Source of the DNA: Solanum dulcamara
Lineage: Eukaryota; Streptophyta; Magnoliopsida; Solanales; Solanaceae
NCBI RefSeq assembly: GCF_947179165.1
Contig: NC_077238.1
Coordinates: 48,464,293-48,528,292 of the forward strand
Length of the DNA: 64,000 nucleotides
Reading direction: 5' to 3'
In this document: one piece after another, positions 46,621 to 58,499 of the stretch
Layout of the letters: the number at the start of each line of letters is the position of its first letter
Numbering within the stretch: the first letter of the stretch is position 1
Program-made: the position numbers and the translations under genes
The notes under the pieces: generated by a model
Told to the model about the DNA's origin: nothing
Databases searched by the model: none
What the model saw: only the letters and a program-made list of their open reading frames with translations

Positions 46621-47130
46621 ATGAGTTTCTTGGAAAGACTTAACTACATCAGTCAGTTCAAAGCACAATCCACAATAATTTATGAAGCCTTATTGAAATT
46701 ACTAAAGAAGAACGCTCCTGGAAAATGGACAGAGGAATGTTAAAAGGCTTTTGATAAATAAAAAAGAATACTTGTCCAACCCACTAGTATTGGTCCAACC
46801 TGAGGCGGTGAGGACAATGCTACTGTATTTATATATCATGGATAATGCATTTGGATGCATACTGGGACAACATGATGAGACAGATGAAGAGAGCAAGCCA
46901 TTAACTACTTGAGAAAGAAGTTCACACCATATGAGGCAAGATATACTTTGTTGGAACGAACATGTTGCACATTGACTTGGATCGCACAAAAATTTAGGCA
47001 TTACCTGTCTGCATACACCACGTACTTGATCTCAAGAATGGATCCACTCAAGTATATCGTTCATAAGAAAATTTCTATAGGTAAATTGGCAAAGTGGTAA
47101 ATTTTATTGAGCGAGTTCGACATTGTGTAC
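46621..47130 (+). pseudogene. Element D first RNase H
   Basis: The RT connection and the ordinary RNase H domain. Sequence includes FGCILGQHDETDEESKP (about 46850), LEKKFTPYEARYTLLERTCC (46900-46970), and the region LISRMDPLKYIVHKKISIGK (47030). Frameshifts break it near 46900. The family has this domain next to RT. Confidence 0.72.
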
Positions 47131-47259
47131 ATGACACAGAAAGCCATCAAAGGACAAGCCTTGGCTAACGACCTCGTAGAAAATCTAGTGGATCATAATT
47201 ATGAGCCTCTCAAAACCTACTTCCCTAATGAAGAGGTGTTTTTGTAGGAGAAGACATAT

Positions 47260-47712
47260 CAGATCCATATGATGGGTGGAGGATGTTTTTTGATGGAGCA
47301 TCAAATTCAAAAGTAGTCAAAATATGAGCATTCTTAATTTTGAAAATAGGTCAATATTATCCAATCTCAGCCAAGATTAGGTTTGATTGTACAAATAACA
47401 TGGTAGAGTATGAGGTTTGTATTCTCAAACTTAGGATGGCCATAGACATGAACATAAAAGAGCTTTTGGTCATAGGCAATTCTGGCTTATTAGTTCATCA
47501 AGTGCAAGGAGATAGGGCTGCTAAGAATGTGAAGATCCTTTCTTATTTGCATTGCATAAAGGATTTAAGTAGGATATTCACAAGGATTAAATTCAAACAT
47601 GTCCCTCGAGCTCAAAATGAGTTTGCCGATGATTTAGAAATATTATCCTTAATGATTCAGCATTCGGAAAAGAATTACATCAACCCTATTAAAGTAGAGT
47701 TACATGATTGAC
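47260..47712 (+). pseudogene. Element D second RNase H (archaeal-type)
   Basis: The 123-residue open frame at 47340-47711 contains NNMVEYEVCILKLRMAID and LVIGNSGLLVHQVQGD, then LSRIFTRIKFKHVPRAQNEF. I recognise it as the second RNase H domain that Tat/Ogre elements carry upstream of integrase. The usual D/E active-site residues are partly recognisable (for example E in VEYEV). The original start (DGGWRMFFDGASN-like, 47270-47310) is separated by a frameshift near 47330. Confidence 0.78.
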
Positions 47713-47769
47713 ATGCATATTGTTTTCATGTTGATGAGGAATTGGATGGAATACCATGGTAATATGACA

Positions 47770-49018
47770 TCAAGAGATTGATAAAAGCACAAGAATACCC
47801 AAAAAATGCCACAAGCAAGAAAAAACGTACTTTAAGAAGAATTGTCAATCATTTCTTTCTTAGTGGAGAAATCATATATAGGAGGACTCCAAATTTAGGA
47901 TTGTTGTTATGTGTTGACGCTAAGGAAGCGATGAGGATTTTAGAAGAAATACATGCAGGAACATGTGGATCTCATATGAATGAGTTCACTCTGGATAAGA
48001 AGATTTTAAGAGTTGGATATTTTTGGATGACCATGGAGAGATATAGTATTTGATACGTGCAAAAGTGTCATCAATGCCAAGTGCATGGAGATTTTATACG
48101 AGTTCCACCAAATGAGTTCAATGTTATGGGTTCTCCTTGGCCATTTGCCGCTTGGGGCATGGATGTAATTGGACCCATAGAGCCTACCGCATCAAATGGA
48201 TATCGTCTCCTCCTTATGGATATTGATTATTTCACAAAATAGATCAAAGCTTTGACATACAATGTAGTAACTAAGAAGATAGTGGCGGAGTTTGTTTGCA
48301 AAAATATAGTTTTTTGGTTTGGTATTTCAGAATCAACCATAACAGATAATGTGGCCAATCTCAACAGCGATCGTATGAAGGAAATTTATGAGTGATTTAA
48401 GATTTCTCATCCAAATTCCACAACTTATCGGCCACAGATGAATAGAGCAGTTGAAGCTGAAAATAAGAATATCAAGAAGATTTTAAGGAATATAGTGGAT
48501 AGTCATAGACAATGGCACGAGAAGTTACCATATGCTCTACTCGGTTATGGTACAAAAATCAAAAATTTCACTAGAGAAACTCCTTATATGTTTGTTTATG
48601 GTTTAGAAGCAGTAATACCTGTTGAAGTGGAAATACCATCTTTAAGGATTATTCAAGAGGTCGATTTAGATGATGCAGAATGGATCCGCAGAAGGATTGA
48701 ATAGTTGATGCTCATTGATGAGAAAAGAATGGATGCAATTTGTCATGGTTAACTCTATCAGAACAGAATGGCCAAAGCATTTAACAAGAAAGTATATCCT
48801 CGACCATTCACACTAGGACAACTGGTATTGAAGAAGATATTTTCTCACTATAGAGAAGCTAAAGGGAAATTTGCACCAAACTGGCAAGGCCCTTACATGG
48901 TTCATAGAGTACTCTTTGGAGTAGCAGATATCTTGGCAGAAATTGATGGCATAGTGAGCACAAACACAATCAATTCAGATGCCATCAAGAAATACTTCAT
49001 CTACAGACATCAAGACTA
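47770..49018 (+). pseudogene. Element D integrase
   Basis: Zinc-binding module (HAGTCGSHMNEFTLDKKILR then CHQCQVHGD, 47950-48080), then the DDE core: AAWGMDVIGPIEP (48145-48190), ITDNVANLN (48330-48370) and catalytic E in NRAVEAENKNIKKILRN (48438-48490). The C-terminal part (NWQGPYMVHRVL, 48880) ends with DAIKKYFIYRHQD at 49018. No chromodomain is present, as expected for the Tat group. Stops at 48051, 48240-48242, 48394 and 48702 inactivate it. Confidence 0.86.
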
Positions 49019-49039
49019 GTTTTAATTTTTTGTACTTTT

Positions 49040-49620
49040 ACATTCCATGCATAACAGAACTACATCTCGACCTGACTTCCCACGGTGGGGTACGTAAGCA
49101 ACCCACATCTAGTCTGGTCTCCTTTAAAAAATCCAAAAACATCATTTTCATGTATTCAGAACTATGCTCGACCAGACTTCCCTCAGCGGAATCCATATAT
49201 AATCCTTGTTGGATTCGGTCCCTTTATATTTTCATTTTTTAATTATATTTGAACTACGTCCTAACCTGAAACCACTTGAATACGTAGGTAGCCTGAGTCA
49301 GGCCCGTTCATTGCATCACATATTTTTATTTTTATATTTCTCCCTTTATAATTAAACTACATCCTGACCTGATTCTACTTGTATACGTAGGTAGCCGGAG
49401 TCAGACTTGGTCATTGTATCACATAGTTTTATTCTTATATTTCCTCCTTTGTAATTAAACTACGTCTTCACCTGATTCCACTTGGATACGTAGGCATCTT
49501 GTGTCAGGCTCGGTCATTGCATTGCATAATGTTCACTTTTTATCCTCAAACTACGTAGAGACTTAATTCCTATTTGGGAATATGTAGGCAACCTTAAAGG
49601 CTAGGCCATACTTATAGGAA
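49040..49620 (+). repeat. ACTACGTC/TACGTAGG repeats in the D 3' untranslated region
   Basis: About six units of roughly 100-110 bases contain a TACGTC-CTGATTCC core and then TACGTAGGTAGCC. Examples start near 49062, 49155, 49254, 49362, 49457 and 49548. Such repeats are a hallmark of the untranslated 3' region of Ogre-like elements. Function is unknown. Further decayed units occur at 52195 and 52375. Confidence 0.75.
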
Positions 49621-49778
49621 ACCCTTCTTTAGTTAGGTGTCATTAGAACACAAAGGATCTCGTGAACGAGTTGAGAAAAGTGTCATCAGAATACAAGACT
49701 TCAAGAAGATGACATTTGGATATGGAGAAGATGGATGAACTTCAGAGCATGTCACAACCTTAAAATGATAAAGGATTA

Positions 49779-49779
<1 letters not shown>

Positions 49780-49852
<73 letters not shown>
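49780..49852 (+). repeat. (CT)n(AT)n microsatellite
   Basis: A perfect CT run (49779-49800) followed immediately by an AT run to about 49852. It is a simple-sequence repeat in the D 3' untranslated region. Confidence 0.97.
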
Positions 49853-49854
<2 letters not shown>

Positions 49855-50411
49855 CCAATATATACATAATATACTCTTTTGCGAAGAACGAACTATTTTG
49901 TTTATTTAAAAAATATACTTCTCTACTATTCTACCTACCAAGTCTCTAGATTAAGATACTACGGACAGACTGAAAAAGATTGAAGATTTCCAATGATGAG
50001 TCCTGAATCCGTGAGTCGAAACAAATCAACATCCCCTCTCAAACTAAATTTTTTCTTTGAGCGCAGGAAAACAAGAGATCAAGGAAGACAATCTCAAGTC
50101 TAGGGGCATAACTAATCACACCATTCAACTTATCAAAATCATAAGCCACAATAACCTTTTCTTATCTTATGTACCGGAAGTACTTTATACTTGAATTTAT
50201 TGTCTAAGATATTTCCTTTTAAATATTTTTAGGTACGCTCGAGATCCTGATCAAAAAACTAAAGAAAACGTTTCCCCATAGTTTACTTTTTGTGAAAGAT
50301 AACTCCATTAATTGGAGCTTATCATCTAACCTCGTCAACAACTCCTTCATCGGAGAATACCGTCTAACTGCATCAAATGAGCTTCATCAATTGGAGAATG
50401 TTGTCTAACAT

Positions 50412-50720
50412 CATTCAAACTCCACCGTCTAGAGGTTGTATATAGCAAATGGCATTCAAACTCTACCATCTAGAGGCTGTGTATAGTAAACATCATTCAA
50501 ACTCCATCGTCTGGAGACTACGCATAGCAAACACCGTTAAAATTCCGTCATCCTGAGATTGTATATAGAAAATATCATTCAAACTCCACCATCTGGAGGC
50601 TGTACATAGAAAACACTGTTCAAACTCCGTGATTTGGAGCTTTTACATAGAAAAAGTCATTCAAACTCTGGCGTTTGGAGGCAGTACATATCAAACTTCA
50701 ACAAAACTCTGTCGATCAGG
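50412..50720 (+). repeat. 41-bp tandem array in the D 3' untranslated region
   Basis: Eight degenerate units about 41 bp apart (from 50412, 50453, 50494, 50535, 50575 and so on) share CATTCAAACTCCACC and TCTAGAGGCTGT-like parts. Units diverge by several substitutions each. Confidence 0.82.
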
Positions 50721-50749
50721 AGCATGCATAACTCATCGTCGTACATCTA

Positions 50750-51760
50750 CAGTTAAATTCCATATTATAAGTTCTACACCACAAGATATAGGCATTACAT
50801 TACAAACTTTACACTGCCAAATTCAGGCGTTATATTTACAAGCTTTACATAGCCAGATACAAGCGTTACATTTATAATCTCTACACCACCGAATACAGGC
50901 GTTATATTTACAAGCTCTACACCACTGGGATACAAGCATTACGTTTAAAAGCTTTACACCGCCGGATTCAAGTGTTACCTTTACAAGCTTTACACCGCGG
51001 ATATATGTGTTATATTTATAAGCTTTACACCACCGGATACAAGTGTTACATTACAAGCTCTATATAACAGTTACATTGACAAGCTTTACACCACCGGATA
51101 TAGGCGTTGCATTACAATCACTCCTCCACTCGAAGGCTTAAATTTAGGGATGGAAAAATCCAATCCAACCCAACCCGTTTAAGTTTGGTTTGGTAATTGA
51201 CCCGTCCATTCATTAGATCAACCCATAAAAAATTGAGTTGATATGTAATCCAAATCGACTCATAATAAATCTTGTTAATATATTTTTTAAAAACATTTTT
51301 TTTCAATTTGATATGTTATATATAGCCATGATAAGGAAAAAAATAATTTTATTACGTACTAGAATAGTTTAAAAGAACATATAAAATAATTAAGCTTAGT
51401 AAAAATTGGGTTGAGTTTGGTCTTGATCCATTTTATAACCCATTACCTAACCCATTTTGACCCAACCCATTTTGAACCAAACTAATTTGGGTTAGGTTGG
51501 GTCTTGACCCAATTATTATCTTAACTCATTATGACCAGCCCAAACTTGATCCAACCCGCCCAATTGCCACCTCTAGTTAAATTACAAGTTTTACACTACT
51601 AGATACAGGTGTTACATTACAAGTTCTACACTGCCAGTTATAGGCGTTACATTATAATCGCCCTACGTGTAAGAGGCTTTATATTATAAGGTTTACACCA
51701 CGGGATGCAGGTATTACATTATAATCGCCCTGCCAATCAGAGGTTTTATATTATGAGTTA
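50750..51760 (+). repeat. About 37-bp tandem array in the D 3' untranslated region, split by a MITE
   Basis: Many units with TTACAAGCTTTACACC and GGATACAGGCGTTACA-like parts, roughly 36-39 bp apart, run 50750-51136 and resume 51584-51760. The interruption is the MITE at 51145-51575 with its target duplications. The array is distinct from the 41-bp one just upstream. Confidence 0.78.
51145..51575. mobile_element. hAT-type MITE
   Basis: This 431-bp element has imperfect terminal inverted repeats (TAGGGATGGAAAA at the start, TTGCCACCTCTA at the end) and an 8-bp flanking duplication with one mismatch (CTTAAATT at 51137-51144, GTTAAATT at 51576-51583). The interior is rich in GGGTTGGGT and CAACCC. 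The termini fit hAT-family miniature elements, which carry no transposase and are moved by an autonomous partner. Confidence 0.85.
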
Positions 51761-52567
51761 CTTTTCCTACATCGCATTCATCCCATGAAATAGAGACATC
51801 AACAATCGTTTGAACTTCTACACTTTACTCTTTACATTAATATTTCAATTTGTTATTTTTAAACTATGATAGGTACTTTTCACCCTTTTACCTATTTTGC
51901 AGGATAATGCCAAACAACGTGGAACTCCCTTTAAGTAGCAAACTATGGTAAGCTAGTGGAATGTCAATCATCCCTAGCTACGTCAAGAATTCACTTTTAG
52001 AACTCAACTCGATCCGATTTTCAAAAGTTCGGATTCAAATCTTATCTATAACTCCTTCTCATCTCAGTATCTCCAAAACTCTACATTGGGGCAATTTCTT
52101 TTTTAAAAATAATTTCTGTTCTTTTCTCTACTATAGATCTTTAGTAGAAATTTCTACGAAGCATTTCTCATTTCTGGTTGTTCTTTAGAATTACATACGA
52201 CCTGATTTCCCACATCTTAGGATATGAAGGTAACCTCAGTTTGAGCATGACTGTATTCATTTTATTTGCGCTAATATTTTTGTACATTATCACTCGTAAG
52301 AAGCCAGTGTTACCATAATCCAGTACTGGGGTAAATTTTGAATTCGATCAAAATTTGTTATGGTTCTACCCTCTCGAACTATGTATGGCCTGATTTCTCA
52401 TGAAATCTGAGATATGTAGGCATCTTAGAAGCCAGAGTGCGGCTATAACTCCATAAAATAACATTCATGTTAAGTTTTTGCTACAAAAGATATTTTGGTC
52501 GGCGACCCATAAATTAGTTTGCGTAAACATTTCTTTGTTCATGCCTTGTTTACTCTCCTACATGGAC

Positions 52568-52583
52568 AAAGAAAGGGGCAAGC
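52568..52583 (+). other. Polypurine tract of element D
   Basis: AAAGAAAGGGGCAAGC directly precedes the 3' LTR. It is the expected plus-strand primer site. Confidence 0.75.
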
Positions 52584-52606
52584 TATTAACACTCAATTTT
52601 GGCTCC

Positions 52607-52649
<43 letters not shown>

Positions 52650-53120
52650 CAATAAAGTTTTTATAAAAATATGAAAATATTTTTTTTATAAAATTTTTCA
52701 TTTAATTCTGTAAATTTATTTCATAAATATTATTTCGTATATAAAAATAATAAATAAAATATATATATAAATACATAAATATTTTCTACATGTTTTATCA
52801 TTTTGAGAAATTTATACCAAGTAAACATCGTTCTTAAGGGTTAAAATCGTTTTCGATTAAATACATTTTTATTGTTAAAATAAATATTTTTTCATATACT
52901 ATTAAAAATTAGGAAGATTAATTAGTTACTAATTCATACCAATTTTTATTTTTAAGAATGAACAATTTTGTCAAATAAATTAGTCCTACAAAATAATTAT
53001 TTCCAATTAATTAATTACAATTATTTAATAAATGAGTGGCTTATAATAGGCTAATTTAAGTTAAAAAACTTGGCAATCCAAGTCCCCTTAAATTAGCCAA
53101 TCTTTGTATGCTACATAGGA
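52584..53120 (+). repeat. 3' LTR of element D, first part
   Basis: Begins TATTAACACTCAATTTTGG (canonical TG changed to TA), next to the polypurine tract. It is broken at 53120 by insertion of element E. It contains an (AAT)n run at 52610-52645. The remainder follows at 60602. Confidence 0.75.
52610..52645 (+). repeat. (AAT)n microsatellite
   Basis: A near-perfect AAT run, about 11-12 copies, in the 3' LTR of D. Confidence 0.95.
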
Positions 53121-55231
53121 TGTCACAATCCAAAATGGGCCATGAGGGGCACCCACACTTAACCTCCTAGGTGGGAGAACCAATGATACAAACTCCAACT
53201 AATAAATATAACAATAACGCGGAAGCTCAAATAAATATATTTTCCCAAAAACTGAAAGTCATCACATGAAGGACATCTAAATTCTAAAACTAAGTCTCGA
53301 ATTATCAAACACCAAATAAATAAATAACATAACGTGTCCAAAAAATAAGGACACCATGCCATGAAAAGAGATTCCATCACAAGCTATAAGGATAGGTCAC
53401 TCTGCAATTCGATGAACTGGAGACTGACTAGAGCTGAGGTCGAGTCGAAGTCGGTGGAACACTAGCTGCACTCCACAAAATAAAATAAGAAAACATACAA
53501 GTAAGGGTAAGTACAGGACAATATGTACTGAGTAGGTATCATCAGCCAACTCAAAATAGAAATCAATATGCATAAAGTAATAGCGAGAAATCAACAACAA
53601 CACTTAACAGCTGGCAACCAATGAACAATTACATCACCAGTCAACAACATCAAGATCACACATGAGGACTCAATCCTCCACATCACACTCTTTTGAAAAA
53701 TGAGTTTTGGAGATTGGGTAGTATAAAATCATTTTAATTTGTTTTCTTTTAATATTACAGTGGCGGAACATGATACCCGATCCAAATATACCATGTCAGA
53801 ATGTGACACCCGATCCAAATATATTATGTCAGAGTATGACACCCGATCCAAATATACCATGTTGGAATATGATACCCGATCTAAATATATAGTGTTGAAA
53901 TGTGACACCCGATCCAAATATACTGTGTCGTAACGTGACACCCGATTCAAATATACCGTGTTGGAATGTGACACCCTATCCAAATATAATTAATTTATCA
54001 TTCTCCATGATTACATTCCACTTTATTAACAATATTTCATTAAGCCTTCTTTATTCAAGGCACCATTTTTTATAGGGCAAGTTCAAGATTATGAATTTCA
54101 CGGTCTCGAGATTTCAGACCAATCACAACAACATATTAACCATCCAAACCACAATAATTAAATGCATAGTAAACTTCACACATTACTCAATGACTATCAA
54201 TCGCTATTAAGAGTCTATCTATGATATAGAATAAAATCATAACCTACCTCAACCGAAGAACCGAAGTAAAGCAAGCTAATACACCAATGTCCTTCCTTTG
54301 TTCAATGTCTTAGACCTTTTCTAATCTATCAAATATATAATATTTATAAGTAAACTAGTCTGTTGACACCAATATTATTTATATGTTTAACCTAGACCCA
54401 ACAACTCACCCAATTCTATAATCAATTTTTTAAATCTCAAGCCTAGGGTTAAGTCTTAATTCCTCCAAATAAGATAAATTTAATGGTATTCATATAATAC
54501 AATACACCTACTATTTAATTATCTACCTCAATAAATTAAAACTTGAATTAAATTATGATAATTGTGAGAATAAATTAATACGAAAATAAGAAGTAAAGGT
54601 GCAGGTGAACAAACTGAAGAACTATTCACAAACTAATTTCCCTATATGTGCATATCATACTGCCGAAGTATTATCTAGAATGGTGATGTAGTGTTTTGTT
54701 GACCGACAGATACTACAATATTTATCCAAGTCAATTGTTAGTTTGATAATTGTAATTCTATATTCTCACCCCCTAATCATTAAGAATTCATTGTCTAATC
54801 ATGGTCCCTCTAATTGTCCTCCTATTAACAATGTATTATTCTATTATAATCCTAACAATTTGTTAAACATTCAACAACTTGATAATTATGAAGATTTTAC
54901 CTCACTGCGCAGCTACTTCGTGTGACGCCGCAGGTGAGTTTCTACCCTTTTTCCTCTTCTTTTCTAAATAATTAGGGCAACTAATTATGAATTAATAAAT
55001 AAATAAAATCTAAATCACACTAATATATTTTTATATATATTGAACAAATGGTATAGGGCATTCAATAAATTACCATTTTAGCCCATTAACTACATTATTT
55101 ATCTAAAGTTACCCCTCAACTAAATAATCACAGTTAGTGAATAGTCCAAAATATCCATTAAAGATTTATGGGGTGAGTCATTTATGAAATAAAAAGTGTT
55201 AGTACTCAGAACGACCTAATGGATTGTTACA
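53121..55231 (-). repeat. 3' LTR of element E
   Basis: 2111 bp. On the minus strand it begins TGTAACAATCC (55231) and ends GGATTGTGACA (53121). Positions 53121-54277 match 59545-60601. It contains the 34-bp tandem array at 53767-54000. Confidence 0.88.
53767..54000. repeat. 34-bp tandem array in the E 3' LTR, about seven units
   Basis: Units follow a 34-bp period with core GACACCCGATCCAAATATA, for example at 53771, 53805 and 53839. The open frames crossing it in both strands (for instance 53729-53983 with repeated YLDRVS) come from the array and are not genes. The other LTR has only about four units. Confidence 0.9.
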
Positions 55232-55243
55232 GCAGGTACCAAT

Positions 55244-56660
55244 TTACCCAATGTTCGTCCCTGAATGGTCAAAAGAAGAGCGAGGATACAAAAGGGTACC
55301 TGACTTGATGAACAAATGCGGATATTTTCCACGCATATCAGCCTCAATCTTCCAAATGGACTCCTCAACAGGACGATTCCTCCACTGGACCTTCACAGAT
55401 GCAATCTCCCTTGACCTCAACTTGCAGACCTCCCTATCAAGAATAGCTACAGGCTCCTTCTGATAAGACAAATTCTCATCAAGCAAGACAGAATCCCAGT
55501 GAATAATATAGTTTCCATTACCATGATGTTTCTTTAGCATAGACACATGAAACACTAGGTTTACTCCAGATAAACCTGATAGGCCAGCTCTCCAACACGC
55601 TTAAGAACTTCAAACGGCCCAATATACCTTGGACTAAGCTTACCTCGCTTACCGAATCTCACCATACCCTTCATAGGTAAAACCTTCAACAACACTTGCT
55701 CTCTGTCCATAAAATCCATATCCCTGACCTTTCGGTCTGCATACTCCTTCTGTCTACTTTAAGCTGCTAGAAGCTTCTCCTAAATAAATTTCACATTTTC
55801 TAGTGATTCCCTCAAAAGAATAGTTCCTCAAGGTCTCACCTCAAATGCATCAAACCAACCATTAGGAGACCTACATCTCCTCCCATACAATGCCTCAAAT
55901 GGAGCCATATCAATACTGAGTGATAGCTATTATTATACAAAAACTCTGCCAAGGGTAGGAACTGATCCCAATGACCACCAAAATCTATCACACATGCACG
56001 AAGCATATCCTTCAGCACTTGAATTATCCTCTTAGACTGCCTATCGGTCTGAGGGTAAAATGCAGTACTAAGATCCAATCTAGTACCTAACTCAGCATGC
56101 AAGGTCATCTAAAAGTTAGAAGTAAATTGTGTACCTTTATCTGATATGATAGAAATTGGAACTCCATGTAATTGAACAACCTCGCGGATATAGAGTTTGG
56201 CTAACTTCTCAGCATCATAAGTCACCTTGACTGGAATGAAGTGAGCAGACTTAGTTAACCTATCAATAATCACCCATATCGAATCAAACTTACCCAAGGT
56301 CTTTGGAAGGCCGACCACAAAATCCATCGTAATCCTTTCCTACTTCTATTCAAGAATAGGTATTCTTTGAAGAGTCCCTCGAAGCCTTTGATGCTCATAT
56401 TTTACCTGCTGACAATTTGGACAATGGGCAACAAAATCAACAATGTCACACTTCATTCTTCTCCACCAATAATGTTGTCTCAGATCGCGATACATCTTGG
56501 TTTCACCAGGATGTATAGAGTACCTCAAACTGTGAGCCTCTACAAGAATAGTCTGAATCAAGTTATTAATACGGGGCACACATACTCGCCCCTTAATCCT
56601 CAAGCCACCTTCCTCATCGATCACGGCCTTTTTAGACTCTCCCTGCAAGACCATATCATG
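55244..56660 (-). pseudogene. Element E integrase and chromodomain
   Basis: The minus strand shows the zinc module (HPGETKMYRDLRQHYWW, CPNCQQ at 56346-56654), then the DDE core: MDFVVGLPKT and IISDKGTQFTSNF (56109-56327). The catalytic glutamate position reads K ([11 protein letters not shown], 55836-56108) instead of E. It continues to the chromodomain (AILDREVCKLRSREIASVK, WRNRPVEESIWKIEADM) at 55244-55555. The E to K change would abolish integration. Frameshifts split the region. Confidence 0.87.
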
Positions 56661-57260
56661 AATCCAGCTCAGCTTCTCATCCTCAAATTGTTTTTCTTTA
56701 ATCTTGTCAAGGAAAGAAGATCTTGCCTACACACAGGCTCCTTCCTCGGTTACTTCTAGCCTCATAAAGTCATTAGCCAGAGTTTGAACCTCTCTAGCCA
56801 ATGGACCTTTGGAAACCTGCAAATGAGCTAAACTTCTCATGCTCCCTGCCTTTCTGCTCAAGGCATCAGCCACTACATCAGTCCTTTAACAATTCCATCC
56901 ACCTCCTCTGCCTCAAATTTAAGTCTCTCTGAGTGAACACATATTGTAAACTACGATGATCTGTATACACTTCACACTTTACCCCATATAGATAATGTCT
57001 CCACCACTTCAATGCAAATACAACCACAACCAACTCTAAATCGTGAGTGGGGTAATTATGTTCATGCACCTTCAATTTCCTTGAAGCATAGGCAATTACA
57101 TTCTTCTCCTGCATTAGCACTGCACCCAAACAAAAATATGATGCATCACAATAAACAATGAAATTCTTACTATCTACTGGCAGGGCAAGAATTGGTGCAG
57201 TAGTTAATAAGGTCTTGAGTTTTAGAAAACTCTCTTCACACTCATCCAACCACATAAATG
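56661..57260 (-). pseudogene. Element E RNase H and linker
   Basis: Open frame 56878-57255 has [40 protein letters not shown] and [20 protein letters not shown], an ordinary Ty3/gypsy RNase H with active-site D and E present. A stop and frameshift at about 56870 separate the linker toward integrase. Confidence 0.87.
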
Positions 57261-58025
57261 GAACTTTTTAATTGGTCAGATTGGTCAACTGGGAAGCTAT
57301 GGAAGCAAATCTCTTGACGAACCGGAGATAGTAGCTAGCCAAACCAATAAAGCTCCTTACCTCTGAGACATTAGTGGGTCTTACCCAACTCTTCACTACT
57401 TCAATCTTCTTGGGATCTACCATCACTCCATCCTTAGAAACCACGTGCCCTAATAAAGACATTGAATCAAGCCTGAACTCACACTTGGAGAATTTGGCAT
57501 ATAACCTTTTCTTTCTTAACAATCCCAGAATAATTCTCAGATGCTCTTTATGTTCTTTTCTGCTCTTTGAGTAGATTAATATATCATCAATAAAAATAAT
57601 AACAAAGAGTCCAAATATGGCTTAAAGATTTCATTCATCAGATTCATGAAAGTAGTAGGCGCATTTGTAAGCCTAAAAGACATTACCAAGAATTTATAGT
57701 GTCCATACCTGGTTCGAAAAGTAGTCTTTGGTACATCTGTTGCTCGTATTTTCAGCTGATGGTAACCGGATCTCAAATCAATTTTTGAGAAAACAAAAGC
57801 ACCCTCCATTTGATCGAATAAGTCATCAATGCGAGGAAGGGGATACCTATTTTTAATAGTCACCTTGTTCAGCTGCTTGTAGTCTATGCACATACGAAGG
57901 CTACCATCCTTCTTCTTCACAAATAAAACTGGAACACCCCAAGGAAAGGCACTTGGTCTAATAAAACCTTTACCCAACAACTCCTGAAGTTGGGCCTTCA
58001 ACTCCCTCAACTCAGTCGGGGCCAT
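57261..58025 (-). pseudogene. Element E reverse transcriptase
   Basis: Blocks: [55 protein letters not shown] (57576-58025), then [20 protein letters not shown] and [20 protein letters not shown] (57268-57522). The catalytic region around 57580 is shifted by one base (LLLFLLMIY in one frame, IDDILIYS in the other). The N-terminal sequence [20 protein letters not shown] is the usual protease-RT linker. Confidence 0.87.
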
Positions 58026-58440
58026 TCTATAAGGAAATAGGGCGAGTGCCGGGCTCCAGTTTGATACAAAAATCTATATCCCTATCAAGTGGCATATCAT
58101 GTAAGTTTGCGGGGAAAACATCCATAAACTCATGCACTATCAAAATAGAATCAATCGATGGCACTACAGAACTATCATCCCTAAGATGTTCTAGGAAGGC
58201 TAAACAACCCTTACTTACCAATCTCTTACCACGAAGAAAAAAGATAATCCAAACTGAGGCAGGAAGATAGTCACCCTCCCATACCAACTGATCCATCCCA
58301 GGCTTGGCTAATGTTTTGGAGAGAGCCAAGTCATACCCAAGATTACATCAAAGTCAACCATCTCTAGAATAATCAAATCTACATAAGTAGAAACACTATA
58401 GGCATATCAAGTAGAGATAGTCACCCTCCCACACCCACAT
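58026..58440 (-). pseudogene. Element E protease C-terminal part
   Basis: Contains the block reading [13 protein letters not shown] (near 58330-58365) and downstream PGMDQLVWEGDYLPASVW and LVSKGCLAFLEHLRDDSS, the linker to RT. The active-site N-terminal part is missing or decayed. The phrase GATAGTCACCCTCCCA occurs twice (about 58265 and 58415), suggesting a small duplication. Confidence 0.7.
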
Positions 58441-58499
58441 TTTCTTATGTATATTCCATATTTGCTGATGGACTCGATTTACATTGTGACTTACTTGAT

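Noticed and set aside
49040..51760. CRISPR-like repeat array
   Set aside because: Units are directly adjacent or lack uniform unique spacers, and the context is a plant retrotransposon.
53729..53983. Repetitive protein with YLDRVS repeats
   Set aside because: The repeats are translation of the 34-bp LTR array in both strands, not a gene.
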